DNA of 64,000 bases, from NCBI RefSeq assembly GCF_000332135.1, contig NZ_KB235896.1:4704356-4768355 (forward strand). Reading direction: 5' to 3'. The notes under the pieces are model-generated. The model was not told the DNA's origin. It ran no database searches and worked only from the letters and a program-made list of their open reading frames with translations. This document shows positions 1-10,250 of the stretch, one piece after another. Each line of letters opens with the position of its first letter. Positions within the stretch are counted from its first letter, which is position 1. This DNA comes from Anabaena sp. PCC 7108. Lineage in GTDB: Bacteria > Cyanobacteriota > Cyanobacteriia > Cyanobacteriales > Nostocaceae. The position numbers and the translations under genes are program-made.

Positions 1-14
1 TCCAAAATCTAATT

Positions 15-293
15 ATGGGTCGTTCTCTAAAAAAAGGTCCTTTCGTTGCCGATCATTTGCTCAGTAAGCTGGAAAAGCTGAACGCAAAAAATGAAAAGCA
101 AGTGATCAAAACTTGGTCAAGAGCCTCGACAATTTTACCTATGATGGTAGGCCATACAATAGCTGTTCACAACGGAAGACAACACGTTCCAGTGTTTGTA
201 AATGAACAGATGGTAGGTCATAAGTTGGGAGAATTTGCCCCAACACGTACCTACAGAGGTCATGGTAAAAGTGACAAAAAATCAGGCAGATAA
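15..293 (+). CDS. rpsS: 30S ribosomal protein S19
   Basis: S19 sits in the head of the 30S subunit beside S13 and contacts A-site tRNA. The 92-residue protein has the normal family length, begins with the signature [18 protein letters not shown] and carries the conserved segment with [11 protein letters not shown] and [16 protein letters not shown]. It is the first complete gene in the window and continues the order found in bacterial S10 operons, so rplB is expected just beyond the left edge. A 95-bp AT-rich stretch of AATTTTTAATT-like repeats separates it from rplV. Confidence 0.98.
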   Translation: MGRSLKKGPFVADHLLSKLEKLNAKNEKQVIKTWSRASTILPMMVGHTIAVHNGRQHVPVFVNEQMVGHKLGEFAPTRTYRGHGKSDKKSGR

Positions 294-388
294 TCAATTA
301 AAAATTCAGAATTAAAAATTAAAAAATTGAAGTTGTTCATTTTTAATTTTTAAATTTAAATTTTTAATTGATAAAGATGGAGAAAATT

Positions 389-748
389 ATGGCAACTGAT
401 ACTACAGAAGTTAAAGCGATCGCTCGTTATATCCGCATTTCTGCCTACAAAGTCCGTCGTGTACTCGACCAAATCCGAGGTCGCTCATACCGAGAAGCCT
501 TAATTATCCTAGAATTCATGCCCTATCGAGCTTGTGATCCAGTATTGAAAGTACTCAGAAGTGCTGCCGCTAATGCTGAACACAACGAAGGGCTTGATAG
601 AGCCGAACTAGTGATTACTCAGGCATATGCCGACCAAGGTCCTGTGCTGAAACGGTTCCAACCCAGAGCGCAGGGTCGAGCTTACCAAATTCGCAAACCA
701 ACCTGTCATATTACTGTAGCTGTGGGCGCAGGCACGGCTGCTAAATAA
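389..748 (+). CDS. rplV: 50S ribosomal protein L22
   Basis: L22 binds 23S rRNA and lines the peptide exit tunnel. The protein of 119 residues reads [20 protein letters not shown] at its start and has the C-terminal [20 protein letters not shown] segment that forms the tunnel hairpin. The frame is open 21 bp further upstream to a TTG. I chose the ATG at 389 because a GGAGA ribosome binding site lies just before it and homologues start here. It is followed 51 bp later by rpsC. Confidence 0.96.
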   Translation: MATDTTEVKAIARYIRISAYKVRRVLDQIRGRSYREALIILEFMPYRACDPVLKVLRSAAANAEHNEGLDRAELVITQAYADQGPVLKRFQPRAQGRAYQIRKPTCHITVAVGAGTAAK

Positions 749-799
749 GCAATAGAGACAAGCAATTGCGTACAGTAAGAAATTTTAGAGGAAGCATTT

Positions 800-1567
800 G
801 TGGGACAGAAAATTCATCCAGTCGGTTTTCGTCTGGGTATTACTCAAGAACATCAATCCCGTTGGTTTGCCGTTCCTGACCGTTATCCAGAACTATTACA
901 AGAAGACCACAAACTCCGTAAGTACATAGAACAAAAACTGGGTAGATACGCTCAAAACAACGCCGGAATTTCCGAAGTACGGATTGAGCGCAAAGCTGAC
1001 CAAATCGACCTAGAAGTTCGGACGGCTAGACCAGGTGTGGTTGTAGGTCGCGGTGGACAAGGTATAGAATCATTGCGAACCGGACTCCAAGAAATGTTGG
1101 GGAGCAACCGCCAAATTCGCATTAACGTAGTTGAAGTTCAACGAGTTGATGCTGATGCCTATCTGATTGCTGAATACATTGCTCAACAATTAGAACGCCG
1201 CGTTTCCTTCCGTCGGGTAGTGCGTCAATCTATTCAGCGCGCTCAAAGGGCTGGTGTACAAGGAATTAAAATTCAAGTCAGTGGTCGGCTTAACGGTGCA
1301 GAAATTGCCCGGACAGAGTGGACACGGGAGGGTAGAGTACCTTTACATACCTTACGGGCTGATATTGACTACTCTTACTGCACAGCGCAAACTGTTTACG
1401 GCATTTTGGGCATCAAAGTTTGGGTATTTAAGGGAGAAATTATTCCTGGACAGGAAGAAACTCCACCTCCACCAGCAACACGTGATCGAGACCGCGATCG
1501 TGATCCTCGTCGCCGTCAACAACAGCGTCGTCGCCAGCAGTTTGAAGACCGCTCAAATGAAGGATAG
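800..1567 (+). CDS. rpsC: 30S ribosomal protein S3
   Basis: S3 lies at the mRNA entry side of the 30S subunit. The start is GTG, seven bases after GAGGA. The KH RNA-binding loop [13 protein letters not shown] is at about residues 74-86 and the S3 C-terminal domain follows. The last 35 residues form a low-complexity tail of alternating RD, then R/Q runs, preceded by PPPPA. The 255-residue total is somewhat longer than the bacterial core because of this tail, which should be disordered and strongly basic. Confidence 0.97.
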   Translation: MGQKIHPVGFRLGITQEHQSRWFAVPDRYPELLQEDHKLRKYIEQKLGRYAQNNAGISEVRIERKADQIDLEVRTARPGVVVGRGGQGIESLRTGLQEMLGSNRQIRINVVEVQRVDADAYLIAEYIAQQLERRVSFRRVVRQSIQRAQRAGVQGIKIQVSGRLNGAEIARTEWTREGRVPLHTLRADIDYSYCTAQTVYGILGIKVWVFKGEIIPGQEETPPPPATRDRDRDRDPRRRQQQRRRQQFEDRSNEG

Positions 1568-1598
1568 TCAATAGTCAGTAGTCAGTGGTAAAACAAGC

Positions 1599-1640
1599 TG
1601 ACAACTGACAACTGACAACTGACAACTGACAACTGACAAC
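1599..1640 (+). repeat. Heptamer tandem repeat TGACAAC, 6 copies
   Basis: Six perfect copies of TGACAAC fill half of the 82-bp gap between rpsC and rplP, followed by a degenerate seventh unit. This is a short tandemly repeated repetitive (STRR) sequence of the kind common in heterocystous cyanobacteria. It has no coding role and sits inside a transcribed operon. Confidence 0.9.
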
Positions 1641-1649
1641 CGACAAATC

Positions 1650-2075
1650 ATGTTAAGTCCTAGAAGAACTAAATTCCGCAAACAACAACGCGGAAGAATG
1701 GAGGGTCTAGCAAGCCGTGGCAGCACCCTCAACTTTGGAGATTTTGCCCTCCAAGCACAAGAACCAGCATGGATTACCTCCCGGCAAATCGAAGCTTCCC
1801 GTCGGGCGATGACTCGTTATATTCGCCGGGGTGGTAAAATCTGGATTCGGATTTTCCCTGATAAACCCGTAACCATGCGTCCCGCTGAAACCCGGATGGG
1901 TTCCGGTAAAGGGAACCCAGAATTTTGGGTGGCTGTAGTTAAACCAGGCCGAATTTTATTTGAAATCGCTGGTGTTTCCGAAGAGATAGCCCGTGAAGCC
2001 ATGCGCTTGGCTGATTACAAGCTACCGATTAAAACTAAGTTTATTGTACGCTCTCAACCACAGGAGCAGGAGTAG
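1650..2075 (+). CDS. rplP: 50S ribosomal protein L16
   Basis: L16 organises the A-site region of the 50S subunit. The 141-residue protein begins [20 protein letters not shown] and contains the conserved [34 protein letters not shown] block and the [22 protein letters not shown] segment. Length and motifs fit the family fully. Only three bases separate its stop from the rpmC start, so translational coupling is likely. Confidence 0.98.
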   Translation: MLSPRRTKFRKQQRGRMEGLASRGSTLNFGDFALQAQEPAWITSRQIEASRRAMTRYIRRGGKIWIRIFPDKPVTMRPAETRMGSGKGNPEFWVAVVKPGRILFEIAGVSEEIAREAMRLADYKLPIKTKFIVRSQPQEQE

Positions 2076-2078
2076 GTT

Positions 2079-2306
2079 ATGCCTCTTCCCAAAGTTTCAG
2101 AAGCTAGAGAATTGAGTGACGAAAAGCTGGCTGAGGAAATTATTGCTGTAAAAAGGCAACTTTTTCAGCTGCGCTTGCAGAAAGCCACTAGACAACTAGA
2201 GAAACCTCACCAGTTCAGACACGCTCGCCATCGCTTGTCCCAATTACTCACAGTAGAGGGAGAACGCCAACGGGCAGCAAGTCAGCCGACTAAAGAAGAA
2301 AAGTAG
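2079..2306 (+). CDS. rpmC: 50S ribosomal protein L29
   Basis: L29 binds near the exit tunnel and helps form the docking site for signal recognition particle and trigger factor. The 75-residue sequence has the family pattern ARELSDEKLAEEI, then AVKRQLFQLRLQKAT and FRHARHRLSQLLTVEGER. It is tightly spaced between rplP (3 bp) and rpsQ (6 bp). Confidence 0.95.
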   Translation: MPLPKVSEARELSDEKLAEEIIAVKRQLFQLRLQKATRQLEKPHQFRHARHRLSQLLTVEGERQRAASQPTKEEK

Positions 2307-2312
2307 GAGATT

Positions 2313-2564
2313 ATGGCAGTCAAAGAACGAGTTGGCTTGGTAGTGAGCGACAAAATGCAAAAAACGGTGGTAGTGGCTGTAGAAAACCGCGCTCCTCATC
2401 CCAAGTACGGCAAAATTGTAGTTAAAACTCAGCGATATAAAGTCCACGATGAGGAAAATAACTGCAAAGTGGGCGATCGCGTCCGCATTCAGGAAACTAG
2501 ACCTCTGAGTAAAACCAAACGCTGGCAAATCACAGAAATCCTCAACACTAAATCTACAACTTAA
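2313..2564 (+). CDS. rpsQ: 30S ribosomal protein S17
   Basis: S17 is an early-assembling OB-fold protein that binds 16S rRNA. The 83-residue product begins [20 protein letters not shown] and carries [19 protein letters not shown] and [21 protein letters not shown], the hallmarks of the family. AGGAG is present eight bases before the ATG. Confidence 0.97.
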   Translation: MAVKERVGLVVSDKMQKTVVVAVENRAPHPKYGKIVVKTQRYKVHDEENNCKVGDRVRIQETRPLSKTKRWQITEILNTKSTT

Positions 2565-2605
2565 TAGTTGTTCAAAAGCCACAAACTTCCTAAGGGAGAC
2601 CGATT

Positions 2606-2974
2606 GTGATTCAACCCCAAACCTACCTGAATGTCGCAGATAATAGCGGTGCCAAAAAGCTAATGTGCATCCGCGTATTAGGTGCAGGTAACCGCCGTTA
2701 CGGTGGCGTGGGCGATAAAATTATCGCCGTTGTCAAAGAATCCACACCCAACATGGCTGTAAAAAAGTCTGATGTTGTAGAAGCTGTCATTGTTCGTACT
2801 AGAAAAAGTATAAATAGAGATAGCGGTATGAGCATTCGTTTTGATGACAACGCCGCAGTGATCATTAACAAAGATGGTAATCCCAGAGGTACACGGGTCT
2901 TTGGACCAGTGGCACGGGAATTACGCGATAAAAATTTCACTAAAATTGTTTCTCTGGCTCCAGAGGTGCTGTAA
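2606..2974 (+). CDS. rplN: 50S ribosomal protein L14
   Basis: L14 sits at the subunit interface of the 50S subunit. The start is GTG, read as [20 protein letters not shown], with AAGGGAG upstream. The 122-residue length is standard. The stop codon overlaps the ATG of rplX in TAATG, so the two genes are probably translationally coupled. Confidence 0.98.
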   Translation: MIQPQTYLNVADNSGAKKLMCIRVLGAGNRRYGGVGDKIIAVVKESTPNMAVKKSDVVEAVIVRTRKSINRDSGMSIRFDDNAAVIINKDGNPRGTRVFGPVARELRDKNFTKIVSLAPEVL

Positions 2975-3321
2975 TGGCAAAGCCCCAACCCAAAGTTTTC
3001 CACAAAATGCACGTTAAAACCGGCGACACTGTACAAGTGATTGCTGGTAAAGATAAGGGTAAAGTTGGTGAAGTGATCAAAGCACTACCCCAACTGAGTA
3101 AAGTTCTTATCAAAGGTGTGAATATTAAAACCAAACACGTTAAACCTCAGCAAGAAGGGGAATCCGGGCAGATTATCACCCAAGAATTCCCAATTCATAG
3201 CTCTAACGTGATGCTCTATTCCACCAAGCAAAATGTCGCCAGTCGCGTCTGCTACACTTTCACCTCCGAAGGTAAGAAAGTCAGAATGCTCAAAAAAACA
3301 GGCGAGATCCTCAACAATTAA
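2974..3321 (+). CDS. rplX: 50S ribosomal protein L24
   Basis: L24 is an assembly initiator for the 50S subunit. A KOW motif lies at about residues 12-40 ([18 protein letters not shown]). The C-terminal part carries [20 protein letters not shown], typical of bacterial L24. The 115-residue length is normal. The start overlaps the rplN stop by one base. Confidence 0.97.
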   Translation: MAKPQPKVFHKMHVKTGDTVQVIAGKDKGKVGEVIKALPQLSKVLIKGVNIKTKHVKPQQEGESGQIITQEFPIHSSNVMLYSTKQNVASRVCYTFTSEGKKVRMLKKTGEILNN

Positions 3322-3417
3322 AAATCAATAGTTTCAACTTGTTAATTTGGAATTTTTAATTTTTAATTGGAGCGCAGCGACCCTGACAAAGCCCAGGGAT
3401 AATAAGGACAAACAACT

Positions 3418-3966
3418 ATGGCGACAACCAGACTCAAAAACTTATACCAAGAGACAATTGTTCCCAAACTGATTAATCAGTTTCAATACACCAACGTGCA
3501 TCAAGTGCCGAAGGTAGTAAAAATAACTATTAATAGAGGTTTGGGAGAAGCTGCTCAGAATGCTAAAGCATTAGAAGCGTCTTTAAACGAAATTGCACTA
3601 ATAACTGGGCAAAAGCCAGTAGTGACAAGGGCAAAAAAGGCGATCGCTGGCTTCAAAATTCGTCAAGGTATGCCTGTTGGTATCATGGTGACTCTGAGAG
3701 GCGAACGGATGTATGCCTTTCTTGACCGACTTGTTAGCCTTTCCTTGCCCAGAATACGCGACTTTCGCGGCGTTAGTCCTAAAAGTTTTGACGGACGAGG
3801 CAACTACACTCTGGGTGTAAGAGAACAGCTAATTTTTCCAGAAGTCGAGTACGACAGCATCGATCAAATCCGTGGTCTCGATATTTCTATCATCACCACA
3901 GCAAAAAATGACGAAGAGGGTCGTGCTTTACTTAAAGAAATGGGAATGCCCTTTCGCGATCAATAA
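3418..3966 (+). CDS. rplE: 50S ribosomal protein L5
   Basis: L5 binds 5S rRNA and contacts the 30S head. Signature segments are [38 protein letters not shown] and [21 protein letters not shown]. The 182-residue length is normal. It is separated from rplX by 96 bp holding AT-rich repeat sequence and from rpsH by 20 bp. The gene for S14, which follows L5 in many bacteria, is absent here, as is usual in cyanobacteria. Confidence 0.98.
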   Translation: MATTRLKNLYQETIVPKLINQFQYTNVHQVPKVVKITINRGLGEAAQNAKALEASLNEIALITGQKPVVTRAKKAIAGFKIRQGMPVGIMVTLRGERMYAFLDRLVSLSLPRIRDFRGVSPKSFDGRGNYTLGVREQLIFPEVEYDSIDQIRGLDISIITTAKNDEEGRALLKEMGMPFRDQ

Positions 3967-3986
3967 GTTCATCTAAAGAGGGAACG

Positions 3987-4388
3987 ATGGCGGCTAACGA
4001 CACAATTGCAGATATGCTGACGCGCATCCGCAATGCTAATCTGGCAAGGCATCAAACTACACAAGTGCCAGCAACAAAAATGACTCGTAATATTGCTAAA
4101 GTTCTACAGAACGAAGGCTTTATTGCTGAATTCGAAGAATCAGGAGAAGGGGTAAAACTCAATCTGGTGATTTCCCTAAAATACAAAGGCAAAAATCGCC
4201 AACCCCTAATCACCGCCTTAAAGCGGGTGAGCAAACCTGGTTTGCGAGTTTACTCTAATCGAAAAGAATTACCCAGAGTATTAGGTGGTATTGGTATCGC
4301 TATTATTTCCACATCCAGTGGTATTATGACTGACCGCGAAGCACGCCGTCAGAATTTAGGTGGTGAAGTGCTTTGCTACGTTTGGTAG
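3987..4388 (+). CDS. rpsH: 30S ribosomal protein S8
   Basis: S8 binds the central domain of 16S rRNA. The protein opens with [19 protein letters not shown] and ends with the conserved [19 protein letters not shown], then GGEVLCYVW. The 133-residue length is standard and the GAGGGAACG sequence before the ATG contains a plausible ribosome binding site. A 184-bp spacer with degenerate CTGACAA repeats follows before rplF. Confidence 0.98.
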   Translation: MAANDTIADMLTRIRNANLARHQTTQVPATKMTRNIAKVLQNEGFIAEFEESGEGVKLNLVISLKYKGKNRQPLITALKRVSKPGLRVYSNRKELPRVLGGIGIAIISTSSGIMTDREARRQNLGGEVLCYVW

Positions 4389-4572
4389 TCGTCAAGTGCC
4401 TCCGGCACGCATTTACGAACGTCAATAGTTCAGTTCAACCTAAAACTGACGACTGACCATCACTGATGATACCTAAATCGCACCCAAGACGGAATGACTC
4501 CACCTACATGGGGGAAACCCCCTGTTCTGGGCGCTGTCTCAGAACTGACAACTGAACAACTGACAAAAAATC

Positions 4573-5121
4573 ATGTCTCGAATTGGTAAACGTCCAATTA
4601 CTGTTCCCGCCAAAGTACAAGTGGCGATTGATGGCACTAGTGTAGTCATCAAAGGTCCAAAAGGAGAACTTTCACGGATTCTACCTGCTAATGTTACAGT
4701 CTCCCAAGAAGGAGAAACATTACTAGTAACACGTCGGGATGAAACCCGTACCTCTAGGCAACTACACGGTTTAAGCCGGACTTTAGTTGCCAACATGGTT
4801 GAAGGAGTTTCTCAAGGTTTTCAACGCCGCTTGGAAATTCAAGGGGTAGGTTACCGCGCCCAAGTTCAAGGTCGTAACCTAGTTTTAAATATGGGTTACA
4901 GCCATCAAGTGCAAATAGAACCACCAGATGGAATTCAGTTTGCAGTCGAAGGTACTACTAATGTCATAGTTAGTGGCTATGACAAAGAAATTGTAGGCAA
5001 CACAGCAGCTAAAATTCGTGCCGTTCGTCCACCAGAACCTTATAAAGGTAAAGGTATTCGCTATGCCGGAGAAGTGGTCAGACGGAAAGCTGGTAAGACT
5101 GGTAAGAGTGGTAAGAAGTAA
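4573..5121 (+). CDS. rplF: 50S ribosomal protein L6
   Basis: L6 is a two-domain protein near the sarcin-ricin loop. It begins [20 protein letters not shown] and contains [19 protein letters not shown] and the C-terminal segment [25 protein letters not shown] that is diagnostic of L6. The length of 182 residues fits. rplR starts 2 bp after the stop. Confidence 0.98.
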   Translation: MSRIGKRPITVPAKVQVAIDGTSVVIKGPKGELSRILPANVTVSQEGETLLVTRRDETRTSRQLHGLSRTLVANMVEGVSQGFQRRLEIQGVGYRAQVQGRNLVLNMGYSHQVQIEPPDGIQFAVEGTTNVIVSGYDKEIVGNTAAKIRAVRPPEPYKGKGIRYAGEVVRRKAGKTGKSGKK

Positions 5122-5123
5122 AC

Positions 5124-5486
5124 ATGAAACTTACTCGTAGAGAATCAAAACAGCGTCGCCATCGACGCGTTCGCGGCAAAGTTAGTGGTTCATCAGAACG
5201 TCCCAGGCTAGCTGTATTCCGTTCTAATGAACATATTTATGTTCAGATCATTGATGATACACAGCATCAAACCCTTGTAGCAGCATCAACTTTAGAACCA
5301 GAGTTGAAATCTAGTTTAGCTTCTGGGTCGAACTGCAATGCATCAGCGCAAGTTGGTAAGTTGATAGCAGTGCGATCACTGGAAAAGGGTATTACTAAAG
5401 TGGTTTTTGATCGTGGTGGCAACCTTTATCACGGACGCATCAAAGCACTAGCTGAAGCAGCACGGGAGGCTGGTTTAGATTTCTAA
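5124..5486 (+). CDS. rplR: 50S ribosomal protein L18
   Basis: L18 binds 5S rRNA together with L5. The 120-residue sequence has [35 protein letters not shown] near the N-terminus and the ending [26 protein letters not shown], both typical. It lies two bases downstream of rplF, so coupling is likely. A 223-bp repeat-rich spacer separates it from rpsE. Confidence 0.98.
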   Translation: MKLTRRESKQRRHRRVRGKVSGSSERPRLAVFRSNEHIYVQIIDDTQHQTLVAASTLEPELKSSLASGSNCNASAQVGKLIAVRSLEKGITKVVFDRGGNLYHGRIKALAEAAREAGLDF

Positions 5487-5536
5487 AATCATGAGTCATG
5501 AGTCATTGGTCAGGAGTCATTAGCTATTAAGACAAA

Positions 5537-5614
5537 TGACAAATGACAATTGACAATTGACAATTGACAATTGACAACTGAACCTTCGCGTATCTCTGAT
5601 AGAGACACTACGCG
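5537..5614 (+). repeat. TGACAAT heptamers followed by an inverted repeat
   Basis: In the 223-bp rplR-rpsE spacer, positions 5537-5578 hold six copies of a TGACAA(T/A/C) heptamer. Positions 5587-5614 then form an imperfect hairpin: CGCGTA and TCTCT on the left pair with AGAGA and TACGCG on the right. The rest of the spacer (5640-5700) has no gene that I can see. The hairpin lacks a T run and is unlikely to terminate this operon. Confidence 0.75.
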
Positions 5615-5709
5615 TTTGCACAGCGTGTCCTAGGCATACGTCAGATGCTTATGGGGTAAATCCCCAAAATCGCACTGACTCACAACTGACGTTCACCAGA
5701 GCATTAATT

Positions 5710-6237
5710 ATGGCAACAGAGCGTAAAAGTAGAACAAAACGTGCCAAAAAAGAAGAAACCACTTGGCAAGAGCGAGTTATTCAGATCCGACGAGTGAGTA
5801 AAGTCGTTAAAGGTGGTAAAAAACTTAGCTTCCGGGCGATTGTGGTCGTTGGTAACGAACGCGGTCAAGTTGGCGTGGGAGTAGGTAAAGCCTCAGATGT
5901 AATTGGTGCCGTGAAAAAAGGCGTTGCCGACGGTAAAAAACATCTGATTGATATCCCTATTACCAAATCCAATTCTATTCCCCATCCCATTGATGGCGTT
6001 GGTGGCGGTGCTAAGGTGATGATGCGACCAGCAGCTCCAGGTACAGGGGTAATTGCTGGGGGAGCAGTACGGACTGTATTAGAGTTAGCAGGAGTTCGCA
6101 ACGTTCTCGCCAAGCAACTCGGCTCCAACAATCCTCTCAACAATGCTAGAGCTGCAGTTAATGCCCTATCTACACTGCGAACCTTTGCTGAAGTCGCTGA
6201 GGATCGGGGTATTGCTATTGAGAATCTCTACATCTAG
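5710..6237 (+). CDS. rpsE: 30S ribosomal protein S5
   Basis: S5 is important for decoding accuracy and mRNA unwinding at the entry channel. The dsRBD-like N-terminal domain carries [25 protein letters not shown] and the second domain has [33 protein letters not shown]. The 175-residue length is typical for cyanobacteria, with a short Lys/Arg-rich N-terminal extension. Confidence 0.98.
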   Translation: MATERKSRTKRAKKEETTWQERVIQIRRVSKVVKGGKKLSFRAIVVVGNERGQVGVGVGKASDVIGAVKKGVADGKKHLIDIPITKSNSIPHPIDGVGGGAKVMMRPAAPGTGVIAGGAVRTVLELAGVRNVLAKQLGSNNPLNNARAAVNALSTLRTFAEVAEDRGIAIENLYI

Positions 6238-6286
6238 TAGATGACCTTCTTACTAAGTATTAGTTTAAAAAACTACTAATTACATC

Positions 6287-6733
6287 ATGAGACTCAACGA
6301 TGTTAAGCCTCAAAAAGGCTCGAAAAAACGCCGTAAGCGTGTAGGTAGAGGTATTTCTGCCGGACAAGGCGCTAGTGCAGGTTTAGGTATGCGGGGTCAA
6401 AAATCTCGCTCCGGTAGCGGAACTAGACCTGGTTTTGAAGGTGGTCAACAACCATTGTACCGCCGCTTACCCAAGCTCAAAGGCTTTCCAATTGTTAATC
6501 GTAAAATTTACACTACGATTAATGTAGAGAAGTTAGCCTCCTTACCTGCAAACACTGAAGTAACTTTAGCTTCCTTAAGAGAAGCAGGTATACTTACGGC
6601 TGCTAAGGGTCCATTGAAGATTCTGGGTAATGGGGAATTGAGCATTCCGCTCAAGGTGCAAGCAGCAGCTTTCACAGGACAAGCCCGGATCAAAATTGAG
6701 GCCGCTGGTGGGAGTTGTGAAGTCTTAACCTGA
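6287..6733 (+). CDS. rplO: 50S ribosomal protein L15
   Basis: L15 is a late-assembling 50S protein with an extended basic N-terminal arm. The arm is visible as [16 protein letters not shown] followed by the Gly-rich [20 protein letters not shown] segment, and the globular part ends [19 protein letters not shown]. The 148-residue length fits. In bacteria with rpmD (L30) that gene precedes rplO; it is not present here. Confidence 0.98.
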   Translation: MRLNDVKPQKGSKKRRKRVGRGISAGQGASAGLGMRGQKSRSGSGTRPGFEGGQQPLYRRLPKLKGFPIVNRKIYTTINVEKLASLPANTEVTLASLREAGILTAAKGPLKILGNGELSIPLKVQAAAFTGQARIKIEAAGGSCEVLT

Positions 6734-6804
6734 GCCAAGAAAGCGCAATTTAAAGCTAGCGAACTCGCATCAGCGCGCCTGGTTCACTATAAAGGTAGCA
6801 CTCT

Positions 6805-8115
6805 ATGATCAGTCGAGATAAAGCCCCAACGGCTCAAGAAACTTTTATGCAGATGGCCCAAGCCGCCGGACTCAGAGGTAGGCTGCTTGTTACCGTCGGT
6901 ATTTTAATTTTGGTTCGCCTGGGAATCTTTTTGCCCATACCAGGAATTAATAGAGTTAGGTTTGCTGAGGCAATTTCGGGCAATAATTCCGTATTTGGTT
7001 TATTGGATATATTTTCTGGGCGGGGATTATCTACCCTAGGTGTCTTTGCTTTAGGGATTTTACCTTTCATCAATGCGTCCATTATCATCCAATTGCTAAC
7101 CACAGCACTTCCTTCTTTAGAAAATTTACAGAAAAATGAAGGTGAGGCAGGTCGGCGCAAAATATCCCAAATCACCCGCTATGTAACTGTCGTTTGGGCA
7201 ATTATACAAAGTGTCGCTTTTTCGGCATTATTTCTACAGCAATTTGCCTTAAACCCAGGACCACTATTTGTAGCGGAAACGGCAATTGCTCTAACGGCCG
7301 GTTCTATGTTTGTCATGTGGGCATCAGAACTAATTACAGAACGTGGTATTGGTAACGGTGCATCATTGTTGATTTTTGTTAACATTGTTGCTTCTCTACC
7401 CAAATCTTTGGGCGACACCATTGACTTAGTACAAGTTGGTGGACGGGAAATCGTCGGTCGCGTCATCGTTCTAGTATTAGTATTCTTGCTAACAATCGTA
7501 GGGATTGTCTTTGTGCAAGAAGGTATGCGTCGTATACCTATTATTTCTGCTCGTCGCCAAGTTGGTAGACGGGTTTTGGCAGAACAGCGTAGTTATTTAC
7601 CCCTACGCCTCAATTCTGGCGGTGTCATGCCGATTATTTTTGCGGCAGCAATCCTAAGTTTGCCACTCTTAATTGCAAATTTCACAAAAAACCCAGAATT
7701 AGCAACCATTGTTAACACCTATTTGAGTCCTGGTGGCTCTGCACCTTGGGTATACGCTCTAGTTTATTTAACTTCCATTGTTTTCTTTAGTTACTTCTAT
7801 TCTTCGTTGATTCTCAACCCTGTAGATGTAGCTCAGAATTTGAAAAAAATGGGTTCTAGTATTCCTGGGATTCGTCCAGGTAAAGCTACAAGTGAGTACA
7901 TTGAGCGTGTAACTAATAGACTCACTTTTTTGGGTGCGATCTTTTTAGGCTTGGTGGCAATTATTCCCACAGCCGTAGAAAGTGCTTTGAAAGTGCCAAC
8001 TTTTAAGGGACTGGGTGCTACATCTCTGTTAATTCTCGTGGGTGTAGCCATTGAGACGGCCAAACAAGTCCAAACTTATGTAATTTCTCAGCGCTATGAA
8101 GGAATGGTGAAATAA
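6805..8115 (+). CDS. secY: Preprotein translocase subunit SecY
   Basis: SecY is the channel subunit of the Sec translocon and serves both plasma and thylakoid membranes in cyanobacteria. The 436-residue protein has the expected ten hydrophobic segments, the first near residues 28-46 ([20 protein letters not shown]). It also has the conserved [15 protein letters not shown] plug/TM2 region and the cytosolic loop [16 protein letters not shown]. The position after rplO and before adk is the usual one. Confidence 0.98.
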   Translation: MISRDKAPTAQETFMQMAQAAGLRGRLLVTVGILILVRLGIFLPIPGINRVRFAEAISGNNSVFGLLDIFSGRGLSTLGVFALGILPFINASIIIQLLTTALPSLENLQKNEGEAGRRKISQITRYVTVVWAIIQSVAFSALFLQQFALNPGPLFVAETAIALTAGSMFVMWASELITERGIGNGASLLIFVNIVASLPKSLGDTIDLVQVGGREIVGRVIVLVLVFLLTIVGIVFVQEGMRRIPIISARRQVGRRVLAEQRSYLPLRLNSGGVMPIIFAAAILSLPLLIANFTKNPELATIVNTYLSPGGSAPWVYALVYLTSIVFFSYFYSSLILNPVDVAQNLKKMGSSIPGIRPGKATSEYIERVTNRLTFLGAIFLGLVAIIPTAVESALKVPTFKGLGATSLLILVGVAIETAKQVQTYVISQRYEGMVK

Positions 8116-8117
8116 TA

Positions 8118-8672
8118 GTGACTCGCTTAATCTTCTTGGGACCACCAGGTGCTGGTAAAGGGACTCAGGCAATAACCTTGGCTGAATTCTTGAAGATTCC
8201 CCATATTTCTACTGGTGATATATTACGGCAAGCCATCAAAGACCAAACACCTTTGGGCATAAAAGCACAAAGCTACATGGATAAGGGTGAGTTAGTACCT
8301 GATCAACTTGTTCAGGATCTAGTAGAAGAGCGTCTTAATCGACCAGATACAAAAACAGGTTGGATTCTTGACGGCTTTCCTCGTAAAGTAACCCAAGCCA
8401 CTTTTTTGGCAGAATTACTGCAAAAGATAGGCCAGGATGGTGAAAGGGTAGTTAATTTGGATGCACCAGACGACGTTGTTATTACCCGCTTGCTCGGAAG
8501 AGGAAGAAAAGACGATAACGAAGAAGTTATTCGTCGTCGTTTAGAGGTTTATCGGCAGGAAACTGCACCCCTGATCGATTATTACAGCGATCGCCAAAAA
8601 CTTCTAACGGTTGATGGCAATCAGTCCCAAGCAGAAGTCACTGACTCATTGAAAAATCTCATAGCTGCTTAA
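8118..8672 (+). CDS. adk: Adenylate kinase
   Basis: Adenylate kinase interconverts ATP and AMP with two ADP. The start is GTG, two bases after the secY stop. The P-loop GPPGAGKGT is at residues 8-16, the AMP-binding region has TGDILRQAI and [10 protein letters not shown], and the LID is the short type ([19 protein letters not shown]) without zinc cysteines. This explains the 184-residue length against about 215 for long-LID enzymes. A 180-bp spacer follows. Confidence 0.97.
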   Translation: MTRLIFLGPPGAGKGTQAITLAEFLKIPHISTGDILRQAIKDQTPLGIKAQSYMDKGELVPDQLVQDLVEERLNRPDTKTGWILDGFPRKVTQATFLAELLQKIGQDGERVVNLDAPDDVVITRLLGRGRKDDNEEVIRRRLEVYRQETAPLIDYYSDRQKLLTVDGNQSQAEVTDSLKNLIAA

Positions 8673-8852
8673 GAATGACCGGGAGGTAGGGGAAGCAGGG
8701 GGAGCAATTTTCCCAGTCCCCAGATCCCAGTCTCTGTTACCTTTTAGCTAAGATATATTAATAAACTGTTGATATATTTCTCAAATTGTGTTCTTGTGCA
8801 GATGAAAGTACTGCTTGGTCACAGGAGATTGTTGAGTTGAGGAAAAAACAAA

Positions 8853-9077
8853 TTGTCTAAGCAAGATTTGATTGAAATGGAAGGTACTGTCACCGAGTCA
8901 TTGCCCAATGCAATGTTTCGTGTTGACCTAGACAATGGATTTAACGTATTAGCTCACATTTCTGGCAAAATTCGCCGTAATTACATCAAAATTTTACCCG
9001 GTGATCGCGTTAAGGTGGAGTTAACGCCCTATGACTTAACAAAAGGCAGAATTACCTATAGATTGCGGAAAAAGTAA
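8853..9077 (+). CDS. infA: Translation initiation factor IF-1
   Basis: IF-1 is a single S1/OB-fold protein that binds the 30S A site during initiation. The start is a TTG, giving the sequence [22 protein letters not shown]; no ATG or GTG is available at the right place. The short GAGG ten bases upstream and exact family length of 74 residues support this start. The remainder ([26 protein letters not shown]) is unmistakable. Confidence 0.96.
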
Positions 9078-9157
9078 ATATATGTAGAAAATTTTACCAT
9101 AAATCAGCTTTTTTTGGGGTTTACCCAGTTACTTAACTGAATTATTTTCTCTAGAAA

Positions 9158-9166
9158 TGCTATAAT
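9158..9166 (+). promoter_or_regulatory. Predicted extended -10 promoter for rpmJ-rpsM-rpsK-rpoA
   Basis: TGCTATAAT is a perfect extended -10 element, 29 bases before the rpmJ start, followed by TTGGAG as the ribosome binding site. No convincing -35 hexamer is present, which is tolerated by extended -10 promoters. It suggests that the second half of the operon has its own transcription start. This is a prediction from sequence only. Confidence 0.45.
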
Positions 9167-9194
9167 TTACTATTTGGAGTCAATTAGAAAAGGC

Positions 9195-9308
9195 ATGAAA
9201 GTCAGAGCTTCAGTCAAGAAAATTTGTGAAAAATGTAACGTGATCAAACGCCGTGGTCGCGTCATGGTGATTTGTGTTAACCCCAAGCACAAACAACGTC
9301 AAGGATAG
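9195..9308 (+). CDS. rpmJ: 50S ribosomal protein L36
   Basis: This 37-codon gene encodes [20 protein letters not shown] followed by [17 protein letters not shown]. The zinc ribbon ligands Cys11, Cys14, Cys27 and His32 are all present. It lies between infA and rpsM, the usual place. L36 stabilises the 50S subunit near the L7/L12 stalk base. Confidence 0.97.
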   Translation: MKVRASVKKICEKCNVIKRRGRVMVICVNPKHKQRQG

Positions 9309-9419
9309 CGCTCTGACTACAAGAGCTTGGTATCATATCAAATCACCATCAAAACTAAAAGACGCGATTAATCACGTTTTGCCAACTGCGATTACCAAAA
9401 GAATAGGGAGAGATTAATT

Positions 9420-9800
9420 GTGGCACGGATCTCCGGAGTAGACCTTCCACGCGACAAACGCGTCGAAATTGGTCTGACTTACATTTACGGAATTGGATTA
9501 TCAAGGTCGCAAGAGATATTAGCAGCGACTGGTGTGAACCCAGACACCCGCGTTAAAGACTTGAGTGATGCTGATGTTGCCGCCCTGCGGGGAGAAATAG
9601 AAAGCAACTATCAGGTGGAAGGTGACTTGCGACGCTTAGAAGCGATGAACATTAAGCGTCTAGTTGATATAGGCTCTTACAGAGGTCGTCGCCATCGGAT
9701 GGGATTACCCGTCAGAGGGCAAAGAACCCGCACCAATGCTAGAACCAGACGTGGTAGAAGGCAGACAGTAGCTGGTAAGAAAAAAGCGCCTGGCAAATAA
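9420..9800 (+). CDS. rpsM: 30S ribosomal protein S13
   Basis: S13 forms bridges between the 30S head and the 50S subunit. The start is GTG, nine bases after GGGAG. The protein has [25 protein letters not shown], the [29 protein letters not shown] block and a basic tail. The 126-residue length is normal. Confidence 0.98.
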   Translation: MARISGVDLPRDKRVEIGLTYIYGIGLSRSQEILAATGVNPDTRVKDLSDADVAALRGEIESNYQVEGDLRRLEAMNIKRLVDIGSYRGRRHRMGLPVRGQRTRTNARTRRGRRQTVAGKKKAPGK

Positions 9801-9854
9801 TTTTTCAGCACTTGCTAATGGAAGCAAGCTTTACCTTAAATTAACCAAACAAAT

Positions 9855-10250
9855 ATGGCCAGACAACCAACTAAAAAATCCGGGAGCAAAAAGCAGAAAC
9901 GGAACGTACCCAACGGGATTGCCTACATCCAATCTACTTTTAACAATAGCATTGTCTCTATTACAGATCAAAATGGAGATGTCATCTCCTGGGCAAGCGC
10001 TGGTTCTAGTGGATTTAAAGGGGCAAAAAAGGGAACACCTTTTGCAGCACAAACAGCCGCTGAAAGTGCAGCCCGTAGAGCCATCGATCAAGGAATGCGC
10101 CAAATTGAAGTTATGGTCAGCGGACCTGGAGCAGGTAGAGAAACTGCCATCCGCGCACTTCAAGGAGCAGGATTGGAAATTACGCTGATTCGGGATATTA
10201 CCCCGATTCCTCACAATGGTTGTCGTCCGCCTAAGCGCCGTCGAGTTTAA
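9855..10250 (+). CDS. rpsK: 30S ribosomal protein S11
   Basis: S11 forms part of the platform and E-site mRNA path. Recognisable segments are [30 protein letters not shown] and the C-terminal [17 protein letters not shown]. The length of 131 residues fits, with a basic N-terminal extension. A 350-bp non-coding stretch separates it from rpoA. Confidence 0.98.
   Translation: MARQPTKKSGSKKQKRNVPNGIAYIQSTFNNSIVSITDQNGDVISWASAGSSGFKGAKKGTPFAAQTAAESAARRAIDQGMRQIEVMVSGPGAGRETAIRALQGAGLEITLIRDITPIPHNGCRPPKRRRV

Noticed and set aside
1254-1574. 106-codon second reading frame within rpsC
   Set aside because: It overlaps a certain ribosomal gene completely in another frame and resembles no protein.
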